In this document: piece after piece, positions 1 through 11,200 of the stretch
How positions within the stretch are numbered: the first letter of the stretch is position 1
Layout: each line of letters opens with the position of its first letter
Assembly (NCBI RefSeq): GCF_000003605.2
Contig: NW_003151261.1
Coordinates: forward strand, 74,672-95,431
Reading direction: 5' to 3'
Origin: Saccoglossus kowalevskii
Taxonomy: Eukaryota > Hemichordata > Enteropneusta > Harrimaniidae
Length of the DNA: 20,760 nucleotides
Made by a program: the position numbers and the translations under genes
Notes under the pieces: generated by a model
What the model saw: the letters and a program-made list of their open reading frames with translations, nothing else
The model's database searches: none
What the model was told of the DNA's origin: nothing

Positions 1-944
1 TTCGCATCAGCGTTTTATAGTCATTACAACCGTTTAAGTCCTTCAGTCTTTCGGTTAGGTCCTTCGGTTCTTCGCGGTCCTTCGTTTTAGTGAGTACCTG
101 CATATAGCTTATAACAATGGAATAACAATGGAATTTTAAGAAATTTGATGAAATGTTGAGCCCTTATTGTTAGTTTTACCATGCATCTGACTATTTACTC
201 CAGTGTAAAAATGAAATAAAAATTTAAAGTCATTTTATCATGTTAATGTGTATGAAGATTGAAAGTAAGTAAATGTGTTAGAAAGGTTTCTTGGAATATT
301 ATGGGATCTTAATATCTTAGGAATGGTAAAGGGTTCACATTGGTCAAATGAAGACCGTGTTATTTATTAAACATTTAATTATCTATTAGTAGGTGAAATA
401 TTGAAATCATTATTGAAATGCTCACATCTTGAAAACTGCATTAGCTATCACTCCAGAGAAGGATGCTTTATTTTCTTGTGTTTCACAAAAAATATTTAAA
501 TTGAAACCTTTTACTTGTGAGTTGGCTTCTACCTTAAACGTGTCTGATAGTGTCCATATTCTTTGGGGGGGGGGGGTCAGATTCCTGTGTCACGAGCTAC
601 AAAGACCATATTAACCAGCCAGGAAGTGACGTTTTGGAGAACACGACCACAACCGACACAATAATGAGTATAAATGGATATTTGTGACACCTAGCAGCCT
701 GTTTAAAACCGTATTCATACGTTTTTGACCGGTATTGGTAGAAGAATATTCTATAAATATCATATTCAATAAATATCATACCTAAGGTAGTCGAAAATTG
801 AAAGATAATGTATTTATTTTAAGAAATCATTATGAATAATATTCGTACCTTTCTCAAAATGTACTCGTAATCAACTGATTCTAAAGCGCCCGCGTTCCAA
901 TTTCTAGCTTCAGCATAAGATCAGCGTACGTGAATGCAATCACA
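1..944. other. No gene recognised; low-complexity patches
   Basis: No exon with recognisable protein similarity on either strand. Positions about 37-86 hold a degenerate minisatellite built from GTCCTTCGGTT-like units (roughly four copies). Positions 565-576 are a run of 12 G. Short ORFs at 429-614 (+) and 597-779 (-) resemble no family I know and have no start or splice support. Confidence 0.4.
37..86. repeat. Degenerate minisatellite (GTCCTTCGGTT-like units)
   Basis: Repeated words GTCCTTCAG, GTCTTTCGGTT, GGTCCTTCGGTT, CTTCGCG, GTCCTTCG follow one another with small changes. Read on the minus strand the units would give TEGP/TEGL-like residues, but stops close the frame on both sides, so it is not treated as coding. 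Confidence 0.45.
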
Positions 945-959
945 ATATTTGGTGCGATG

Positions 960-1095
960 GAATGATTAGCCAATCACGGCTCATTATTCGATGTTAGACC
1001 AATCAGCTTTCGATTTATCTGCTCCAATTTGAAAATGTAAACAATCCTCTGCAGTCTCTATAAGCGCTACCGTTTGATGCAAGTGCCATTTCACA
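960..1095 (+). promoter_or_regulatory. Promoter-like segment: two CCAAT boxes and a TATA-like box
   Basis: CCAATCA occurs at 970-976 and again at 999-1005 in NF-Y-type context, followed by CTATAAG (TATAA at 1059-1063). The spacing of about 55-90 bp and the order fit a polymerase II promoter reading rightwards, with a start expected near 1090. A consensus donor GTCAG|GTAAAC follows at 1151/1152, so 1090-1151 could be a noncoding first exon. No downstream exon was recognised, so the target gene is unknown. Confidence 0.35.
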
Positions 1096-1174
1096 ACCTA
1101 TGTCCTGTAGTAAACTATTGTTTTATTGTTAACCTGTCTGAATCAAGTCAGGTAAACGGTGTTTGTGTCTAAAC

Positions 1175-1267
1175 TTTTACACAAGTATGAGCCAAAGTTA
1201 TGAAACTTCCCAGCATGCAATTTTACACAATTTATGAGCTAAAATTATGAAACTTCCCAGCATGCTG
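1175..1267. repeat. Imperfect tandem duplication, 46-47 bp unit, two copies
   Basis: Unit 1 is 1175-1220 and unit 2 is 1221-1267. Both begin TTTTACACAA and end ATGAAACTTCCCAGCATGC, with a few substitutions and one base of length change between them. The copies abut directly, pointing to a local duplication. No function is evident. Confidence 0.8.
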
Positions 1268-2034
1268 AGAATTATTCAGTCAGTCTTTGTTTTTTCCTAT
1301 CTCGACTAGCGTCATTGCAATGGCACATGCATTGCTTAGATCATTCCATTATCATACTAGACGAGTGTAAAACGCAGATATACACAATTATACGCGTCCT
1401 TACACGTGGAAGAAATGGGATACGGATAGCCAGAAACAATGAGACCCGAATGACCCAATGTAACTGTTTCGGGAGATGTTAAGGGACCATATACGTTATC
1501 TTCAAAACTTTTATTCCAGTGAAATCGGCATTCTGGGTTATTTACCCAGTTATATTTCTATTTATATGTTAAGTATATGGTCTTACTTCCTAATTATTTA
1601 AACTGCAGTGAATTCCATGAAGGCATAAATGTTTTTTTTTATGTAAAATATTTATAAACTTGAAAATATGTAATTGGCTAATTATGATATCTTAGCAAAG
1701 GCTCACCATCCTGATATAGTATCATTTTTCTGCTTGGTAGAAAATATGCCAATGATTGCAGTAAACCTGCAAAGACTCATGGGTAATGGACATTAACAAA
1801 TGAAACAGTTTTCTTTGGATTTTAATTAAGTGTGTGGGAGTATCGAGATTAAAGTTTTATAAATTTCCATAAAAACATTCATGCTTTCATGCAATTTACT
1901 GTATTTTAAAATTTTTATAATTATGAGTTATTGGATATCAGCCTGCATTTTTTTTTTTTTGAACATTTTAATCAGTAGTGCCGATATTGAATATTATATA
2001 TACAAATTATACTAATAATATATACCATGGATAA
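1268..2034. other. Intergenic, nothing recognised
   Basis: AT-rich sequence without a supported coding exon, RNA gene or clear inverted-repeat element. It contains poly-T runs (1629-1640, 1948-1960) only. Confidence 0.4.
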
Positions 2035-2197
2035 TTAAAGGGGCACCTTTCAGTTAAGCCTAATCTCACAACAAATTTACTTGCTGGATTAAAATAACAA
2101 TGGATAACAAAAGATAGATTAACATTGTAAACAACATAAACAATAGTGTCCCATGATTCTTTGGTGCAATCCATAGGAAAGAGCAGTTCCCCTTTAA
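2035..2197. mobile_element. MITE-like element with TTAA target sites
   Basis: TTAA at 2035-2038 is followed by AGGGGCAC, and GTTCCCCT (2186-2193) is followed by TTAA at 2194-2197. The inverted ends TTAAAGGGG/CCCCTTTAA and the TTAA duplication fit a piggyBac-type non-autonomous element of about 163 bp. The ends diverge after about 9 bp, and no coding sequence lies inside. Confidence 0.45.
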
Positions 2198-3676
2198 CAA
2201 ATTATGCAACTTAATAGGGAAGGGGTTCTAAGCGAATTTTCAAACACCCAAATTCAGTGTGTAGCCGAGAGTGAGGAAAAATCAGATTTGGACGATGCAA
2301 ATATCAGTTAGAAGTGGCAGTCAAAAACTTACAAAAAACTCACAGGATTACTGAATGTGACTTTATAAATATCATAAGCATATATTGTTGCTGAAAATAC
2401 ATGAACCTAATATAAATTGTGAAAATCAAATGATTTAGGTCTACATTCAATATGGCTGTCCTGATAAATGGCCACTGCGGCATGATCAAATTTTACACTC
2501 GTTCAACAACTTGAAACTAGTTGGATAAGTTACAAACAAGACATGCGTGAGCTGATTTAATAAAGATTTATTCATATTTACTACAAATATGAAAATTTAC
2601 ATATTCATTTCAAGCACATCACTTCAAACGCATCAAGGGTCTGAACATTTATCTGGTGGCTGCAAATTTGTTGTATAAACCTAACCAGCAATATCGCCAG
2701 CTAATTGGCTGATAATACAGGAACAAAGTATATTTGCAGACAATGTTACTTGCAACACAGCTGCAGTGTCAGCTACCGGTAATTAGCTGCCAACATTCCT
2801 GGTTAGGTGGACGAAACAAATTCGTAACCACAGTAAAATGTATTGTCAGCAAAATTTAGTTGAAAGCCCTTTCAATTTTGAATAATTTGACCAAAAATCA
2901 AATCAGAAAGTTAGAATGTTTAGGAGTTAGTGATTCTGGTGCGTGTATTGGACTAATTTTAATGAAAATTACTATTCATTGAATATTAATTTTGTAATAT
3001 AGTCCATCTTTGATTGTTGAACCGAGAATCTCACAAGCAACTCAGTGACTTGACGACACCCAAAGATGCTAAAAACTATCACAACCAGGGCTATGGTACT
3101 GCTTGATGTTGTTTGGTTTATAGCACACAGTAAATAGGATAGTTAGGGCATTTATTTACACATATTACTCAAAATGTCAAAGGCTTTAAAAAAAAAGTTT
3201 ACTAACAATACAAATTTAAGTGAAATGCAGTATAGGATTTCCTGATTGTTTTTTAATTATGAAACTCAATTGTATGCATGTTGCAATCCAAAATGACCAC
3301 CAAAGTTAAGTCGAGAGGGAATCCCTATAGGAATTGTTTCCATGGACAAAGAATTTGTAGTGCTTTACCACCATCTTGCTGACATATTTTTCCCATTTTA
3401 GCTAACCAAATTCTACACTAGTTAGACGCATCCTCAACACGAAAAAGCACAACTAGTGTGTTCTGGCAAAATAAACATTGTTTAAGTGCAATTTGAGAAA
3501 ATCAAATTAAAATATTTTGTATTTGTAAGTTAATACTGGCAATGTTTTATCTGCACATATTGTGTACATCATACACTGTATATACAAATGTTCTATGGCT
3601 TTATCGTGTAGAGATCACTGAATATTTGACTTCCTGAAAGCACTACATTCATTAGGCAGCGCAAGTAAATTTTATG
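2198..3676. other. Intergenic, nothing recognised
   Basis: No exon, RNA gene or well-delimited repeat seen on either strand in this AT-rich stretch. Confidence 0.4.
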
Positions 3677-3887
3677 TACTGTAAAAGGGTTAATTATTCA
3701 CTGGGTTGTAATTTTGCTTATTTCGCTGTCTGGAAAATGCGCTAAAGTAAAACCCAGTGAATATGTAAAATTTAGCATAGAACACATTATCTAAATAATA
3801 AAACCATGAATTTAAAACCCACTGAATATGCATGAAATGGTAAATCAGTGAAATTTAAACCCAGTGAAAATTAGTCATTTTACAGTA
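3677..3887. mobile_element. MITE-like element with TACTGTAAAA terminal inverted repeats
   Basis: The left end 3677-3705 (TACTGTAAAA...ATTCACTGGG) and the right end 3860-3887 (CCCAGTGAAAAT...TTTTACAGTA) are inverted copies over about 28 bp with few mismatches. The interior repeats CCCAGTGAAT-like words several times and has no ORF. Total about 211 bp. TA is found at both borders and may be the target duplication. Confidence 0.65.
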
Positions 3888-4797
3888 TATAAATACATTT
3901 ACCATGCACTGTATACGTTGTACAACCCTATATCAAAAACAATACACAATGATAAGTTTCATGAACTACCAAAAACTACTATTGTTTCAGGAAATAAACA
4001 GTCTGTTTTCATCCTGTAGCGTCACTATAAATAGACCTCAATTCAGTACTGCGATTTGATGATATGCCATTTTCGAAGACACTTTCCTGTTTGGCACCAC
4101 CTATGAATACACCTATAAATAGATACTATTGTAGTTGATAATTAATTAATATAATAATAAAACATAAAAGTTTATTTTAAAGAGTGAAAAAAATATATAA
4201 GGCTCCAGGAACCAGCCCAGAATTTTATTGTATGTTCAATATCAAAAGAAATTGACTTGACAATGATAAGAACATAGATATGAAAACAATATATAACTAT
4301 GGATATGAAAGCAGTATAGTAGCCTGATTGCAAACAAACTTGTCTCTTGGTATAACAATGACTAGATACAAGCGGTTAACAATTTAGTTAAGTTACACAT
4401 TAGTATGTAACACATTAATATGTTGTCTGACATGGTTCGTGACACATTAGCATTGAACCTTTGCTGACAGATTAACTTTGATGCAAAGAAGTCTGTTGGG
4501 GACACCATAATATCAATCACCAACAATGTCATGCTAATTTGTATTAACAGGTTTTAAAAAATATCTTAATTTAAAAATAAAGGAAAGATTGAATAAGTCA
4601 CCAGTTTAACAAAAAGACTTTCCAGCATAGACGTTTCAAAATGTTAAGATTTGAAACGCTGATTAAATACTTGCAGCATGTATAAGAGCAGATTGTGAGA
4701 GTCGTATTTTATCTGTACTAGTGAAGTAACAAGTTGATTTTTAATCATTTTATTTACCTTTCAATATTGGGTTACATGGTAAAATTCCTAAGATAAT
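3888..4797. other. Flank downstream of cytohesin, nothing recognised
   Basis: AT-rich, no supported exon on either strand. It may include distal 3' UTR of cytohesin if a far poly(A) site is used. Confidence 0.35.
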
Positions 4798-5221
4798 TTT
4801 ATTTATATCCAGTAAAACGCATAGTATGAATTTTAATGATAAATCTAATGTCATGATTTGTATATGTTGTCATGCTCCACGAACCATGTACTGAAAATAT
4901 TTTTGTGACCACACATATATATTACACATCAAGGGGATCTGAGGAAAATGTCATTCTCAATGTCATACTGTCTACATGTTATCAGTTATATTGAGCAGAA
5001 TCTAATAAAATTGTTAACCTCTTTTGCAACAAAATGCACACATAGTTGTGTTGAGATTTCAAATGCTTTCAATGACACTGAATGTATGTTTCAGTTTGTT
5101 TTCATTCCAGTTCAGAAGAATTATAGTCTTTGTTTAATATAATAATATGGTTGTTTTGACTGAATATAGACTTTATAATAAAACCTTACATAATTGTTAT
5201 GATCTAAATGTTGAAAACATG
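4798..5221 (-). other. Presumed 3' UTR of cytohesin
   Basis: There is no further coding after the stop. Possible poly(A) signals on the minus strand are ATTAAA at 5133-5138 (about 85 nt past the stop) and AATAAA at 4798-4803 and 4749-4754. AT-rich DNA gives such hexamers by chance, so the true end is not fixed. Plus-strand frames across 4948-5347 are not supported as genes; the right-hand one is antisense to exon 14. Confidence 0.35.
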
Positions 5222-5294
5222 TTACACTTTATGAGTTGCTTTTTTCTTTCTTGCTACCAACATGTTGTAGAATGGATCTTGACTGATACTGGCT
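5222..5294 (-). CDS. CYTH: Cytohesin exon 14 (C-terminal tail and stop)
   Basis: Residues 381-404 and TAA at 5222-5224. [20 protein letters not shown] matches the vertebrate KAAISRDPFYEMLAARKKK, the C-terminal helix and polybasic region that folds back on Sec7 for autoinhibition. Acceptor TTTTCAG|AG. This short exon is easy to miss because two plus-strand chance ORFs cover it. Confidence 0.95.
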
Positions 5295-8200
5295 CTGAAA
5301 ATAAAAACGTGTATTATATTAAAACAACTTGTGTTGAATTGGTGTAGACCCTAAATATTTATAGTTAGATAGGCACCAAATAAGTCACTTGGCTTGTGCA
5401 AATTTCAGCATTCAAAAAAGTAATGTGGGTAAATTTGGTGATCAACTTGTTCAGTTGTTTCTATAGCAACCAAGAGGTGGCCCATTAGAAATACAAGGTG
5501 GCAGAATTAAAATTACAAACCTATTTCTTATAATATAACATAACACACACATATTACAGCGAGGTCATCATTGAAGAGGAAAAAAATATTTTGCAGAGTT
5601 TATCTACCATCATCCCCCAAAATTTCTAATAGTCCATCTCTAACTATGAACAAATTCAGTACTATTAGTATCCAAGCAATCTTGTACAACTAATCTCAAT
5701 GAATCACTACATCCAACTGTTTCTTATGCAACTCAAAACTTGTAAAATTAAACCGACAAAAAGGCACAACTACAAATACAGTTCATTTACCTGATACTCT
5801 TGGTCCAATCATCCCTCTCATCCGCGGAGGCCGCAGACATTCTATAAATTTGATGGCGTCCTACAAACAAAATGGATAATTAAAATGGGTTCAGCTGAAT
5901 TGACAAACATCATCAGATGTGACAGCTGCATTGCATTCCATAGTATGTAGTAAGAATGATAATTAGGAAGACACATGCCTTATTTCAATATTTCATTCTA
6001 TGTGACTCACCTTCTACAACTTTTCCTTCAGCATCTGTTTTACAAGCTTTGATAACACTGTTTCCATCTGATGAGAACAGCTCAAAACAAAACTGAAAGA
6101 ACAAATACATGTAGGCTTGTTTCTTTGACTTTAATAAGGACGTAAAAGACTTAATATGTCAAAGATTTCCTGATTCTCTAGCATTCGTTTGGAAAATTGT
6201 TTGCAAGTGACATTTCGTGTCGCTAAACCCCAGAGAAATTTTCACTGCTAAAAAATCTCATGATTTACAAGGATTCATGTCAATTTGTCTCTCACAAAAT
6301 TAAAGCAATATACAGAACTGTAAATTTAATGCAGTTGTATTTTTTATATCAGAAAGGTCACTACAATGAGATTACAGTGAAATTTCCTGGAAACCAATTA
6401 AACTTCCAGTTTCATTAATCCTAAAATACTATTCCGTTAAAGCAAACAAGGTTTATTTTATTTTAAATTCAGGCCAACAAAATTTCTGGTGGTCTTAAAG
6501 TTGCTTGTGATGTACCGATAAGATTGTATTGTAAAAGCATTAATTTTCACTGCAATGTAGTTTCCTTATATATTTTTAAATTCACATGTTTTCCAGCGAA
6601 ACAATGACTTCCATTCTAATTTTGCATGGATTTAATTTAGCGGATTTAAGTTATAGAGAAATTAAAACCAAATGAAAAATTAATGTTTATAATAATGAAA
6701 CTTTATTTGGCCATCTTTGATTTTGCCAAAAATAAAATAAGTACTCTGTACCACATGAAAATTCAATAAAATACCCATGAATAACTGGGCTACAGGTAAC
6801 CTACAATAATTTGACTTATCAAGAGTTCCGATTTAGTGAAATCAGACAAAACGTTTACAACAACCCCTAGAGGTATTGTAATGGTGGTTCTTGTGCCAAT
6901 ACTACAAAGTGTACAGATCACCATTAGGACTGATAGTTAGAAAGTTCACTTACTGGTTTTTTACTTTCTTTGATATCATTATCTTTGACATTGAGATTTT
7001 CTAATGGAATGATGCCTCTGGGTTCCTTATCCTATTAACAAATCACATCTTATTTGTAAGTGGCTAAAATTGAAAATATATCTTAAAAAAATATCTTAGA
7101 AATGAGAATAAGAGTTAAATTGTGTAATAAAAATACTTACTGTTGTATATTCAAAATAATAAAGACAGTTATCTGTCAGAATAAACCACCTTCTTTTCCA
7201 GTTTTTATATCTACCTCCTGTGAAATAAAGTGAAGGGCTGTTTAGAAATACATTCAGTTTATTTAAGTTCTTGTCTAAATATTGTTCGAGGTTAAAACAA
7301 TGATAATTCTAGTGTTTTATACTGTAAATCGCTGTAATTTCTCAAGAAAAATCATGATGAATTTCGTGAGACAATGAAAATCACAAAATTTTAGAGCAGT
7401 GAAAATTTCTACAGATATACTTATCACGTAGTATAGATTACTCGCGCAAAAATGTTTCCATAAAATTATCAAATCAAATCTAAATACAAAGTTTTAGACA
7501 TTACTGGCATCAATTGTTGTGTCTAATAGCATCTATAGATGCATAAAATCAGGGCATGGAAATAATTTAAATTTTGTCATCAGTAAGAATTACATGTTTT
7601 CAAGCTCGGGAAAGTTTTTTTTTATATAGTAGAGGGCCACACTTTATCAATTAATATTGCTCCTTGGCATATAGTGTTGCTAAGAATAGGAACAGAGTAT
7701 AGTAGAGCCGTATTAGATGGCAACTGCAATCAATCTGTGAGCATCTGAATCTATATGCAATAGTATATTTAAAAAGTTATGAATTAGCATAGAGTTCTAA
7801 TTTGGCATATTTGTATAAAACTAGTAGTGCTTACACATTAACAGACCAATGCTAATTTGGCGTGTGTTGTACATAATTATTGATTTGATGGAATATATCA
7901 AAACGTCTCGGTTGTCATGCAGCACATTCAAATTTGTATGTAACTAATGCATTCTATATATTTTGACTCGTATCAGACAAGCACGAAAACTTCGGCATTT
8001 TAACATAGAATAGAATTTTATTTATTGCAGCATATGATATTTATGCAGATATCATCGGATACAACCGATGGCAGCATTTCGTCGGTAAGTAAACAATCCA
8101 CAACAGCAGAATACTACTCTGAAGCAAGTAGACATGTAATACAGTCAGAGATTAAAAGATTAATGCACTGTAGAAAACTCAATCACACGTTATTTTTTAT

Positions 8201-11200
8201 ACACCACATTAGAAGAACAATAAACACCTTAGTAGAGAGTAAAAAAGTAACACAAGATAATTAGTATACATGTAGAATAACTATAACAAACTGTGGTAGC
8301 CGATTGTTAGGTTTGTAAGCCGATCGCTACAAAGCAAGGTTCTTCAACATAAACCCAAACAAATTTTGTTGAGGAGATAACCCTTATTGAAAAGTTTAAA
8401 TATACTTTTTGATTTTCATTTTGATAATAATGAGCTACAATCAGCTGATAAATTGTTTTATATCATATTCTCCTCAATCTTCCAAAAGTTGTTGACACTG
8501 AACTTGTTTCTCATTATACAGTTTTGTCATCAGCTAAAAAGGCAGCATATCACCATGTGTATAAGCTACTGATTCAAATTTGACTACACTTTCCTTTATA
8601 AATTATAATTAATGAAAAATACATGCAGAACCACATGCAGCATTGCTACACAGATGCCATATCTAGGTGGGTAGGTAACTTACGTCCTGATAAATGCATT
8701 AAAGTTGCCAGAGTGCCAGTGTAAAGTTTAGAAAAAAAGAAGCAGAACATAAGAAGAATAATAAATATTTAGTCAGCATTGTAATTATTGTTATATTGTG
8801 CACAGCAATTATAACTAGCTTGTACAGTTTAGTTTGTGCCATGAGTTCAAATAACAAAACAATCAATGATATGTAGACATTAATAATTATGTTGAGCTAA
8901 AACCTAAGGATGATAAGACACCGCTACAAGCATAGTATACAAAATACTCAATAAAAGATATTGTTCAAAGTCTGAAATTATATTTTGATGTACTGTAGTT
9001 GATGTCAGTAGTGACAGCTGTGTGTTAATGGTTGACCCAATTCTGATTTACTGTTTCACCGCCAAATTATGGACATCAAAACAGAAAACATTGCCAGCTA
9101 ATAACATCTCTCCCCAGTACCGTAAAATCTGTATTAGAAGCCACATTCCTAATAGAAGTCACACTCATACTCTTTGAACAAATGAGGATAAAAAAATTCA
9201 TCATTCGTCATTATGTGTAGAAGCCATACCCCCTCTATTGCTTTGTACCATTTTTTTTTATAAACTGCAGCTTCGAACACAGATTTTGCAGTAGTAGTTG
9301 GGATATGATAAAGTTATAAATCATTATCAACAGGAGATGTCAAACTAATACTGAAGGACATTATGAAAAATGCAATTTTTTTTCAGTTTATTTCAACCAG
9401 TCTGAAAAAACATATCCAACATATGTACTAACATAATGCTAGTATTGGTAAAAAAAATTTGCAATTGGTAATGATGATTTGATCAAACCAGTTCTTATCA
9501 TCTTGAGACATGTGAAGCAAACCAGTAAGATAGATGCCTAAAATGAATTGTATGAATGATATTCAGTGTCTTATCATCAAAATAAACTGCATATAAGCTG
9601 TGTGAAAACAAACAGTCATTTTCTATGATACATGAGCAAATAACTGTTCTATTCTATCTGTAGCACATGCACTTTAATATGTAAATGATTATGTATAGAC
9701 ACAAATAAATCACATTTCAATAATCCAGCATACAATAAATTTGGTTTTTATTTATTCGTCTCTATAGAACAAATATGGTAGTTAAAATTGAATACAAATG
9801 CATAATAGAATTCTAGTCAATTATACTATCTCAGATTAATGTGAGATACATGTATTTAATTGAAGTATGCATGTAAATGAGTTACTACAAGAACTTTAAC
9901 AGTATATGTAACATGTACATGTATGTGCATTACATATGTGAACACTGGTACTGTGACAACTTTAACATCATATAGTGAATGGGTTAGAAAATTAAATGCA
10001 CAAGAGGGTGCTGAGTTGAGAACACATAAATTAACACATGTACATATAAAGTGGAGCTATGTTTGTTAGTGTGTAACAATGAAAAGTTATTTCACACATA
10101 GCCATTTCAAGAGCAAATTGTTCAATCCACTGCAACAAACATTACAAAGAGTATAGTTTTTGAAGACATTCTTCTCTCATTATGCTGCCAGCACAATTAT
10201 TGCATATTAAAAGTGGTTTTCCAAACAGTGTCTGGATTGCAGGAACTTTATCACTAAGGCAATTTGGTTTTACACATGATAATAATAGTTTGTTAATAAT
10301 AATTTCGTTTTTTTGGTTAAGAGGAAAATACAACTTTATATTCTTTTCGTACTTCATAGTGTTAAAACCTTTAAATAGAACAAGTTTAACCCAAAATTTA
10401 GTGCAAATAATTTCACATTTTGTAAAAATTTCCTTACCATTTTGGATTATGAAGATATTGCTTTTTAGTTTTGGATCAATAGGTTTGTTGTAAATTTATA
10501 TCAATATTTCATGTGGAAATGAGCAGACTATACAAAATCAGTTTGCAGATGGGTTCAAAAGCTGACAATGGCGCTGACAAAGCTGACAAATATTATAATT
10601 GTTATTCAACTACAATGTAGATTAGCCTACTTGTACATGATTCTATTATTATACATACAATGCAGACACTGTTTTGATATTTACTACAATGTATAACCAG
10701 AATAATTTGATTCAAGTCCATGGCTGACCTCTTACACAGAATACAACATTGAATTAATTAAAAACATGAAATCACATACATGTATGCAAATGATGAATGC
10801 TGAAAATAAAACCCAGGGACGATGCATAAACACAGAGCTTGTTGAAAACAGTGATGTAATCCTATACATACATATGTACATGTATGATCAACATCATTTT
10901 TCAATTGAGAATGCAAATCCTTCAAAATACTGGTCAGAAATATTTTTCTAGTCAAGATAACATATCTATGATAAAGTGACAAATTTTTGGCATTACCGAT
11001 AAAACCTTGTTATACAAAACTTTTCTCTGATTTCAGGTTTAATTTTGAATCAAACAGAATATGATATGATTTTTTTTATCAGGAATTTCAAATATTTGGT
11101 CAGCAATAGCACAATTTTTTAACCAGTAAAGAAAGCAGACAATAGGGATGAAAGTTGATGGAATGAGAGATTCATGAAGTTGGCATACCTGCATTAATAT

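Noticed and set aside
597-779. Minus-strand ORF with a hydrophobic run (IIVSVVVVFSKTSLPG)
   Set aside because: Short, no start context, no conserved domain and no neighbouring exon signals.
4948-5347. Two consecutive plus-strand ORFs
   Set aside because: The second is antisense to cytohesin exon 14, the first covers presumed 3' UTR, and neither resembles a known protein.
9229-9240. Possible GGG microexon in intron 9 on the minus strand (AG|GGG|GTATGG), which would restore three glycines
   Set aside because: The acceptor lacks a pyrimidine tract and the donor is mediocre; in a run of C/G it is probably chance.
10182-10493. 103-codon plus-strand ORF
   Set aside because: Hydrophobic low-complexity translation, the usual shadow of an AT-rich frame on the other strand.
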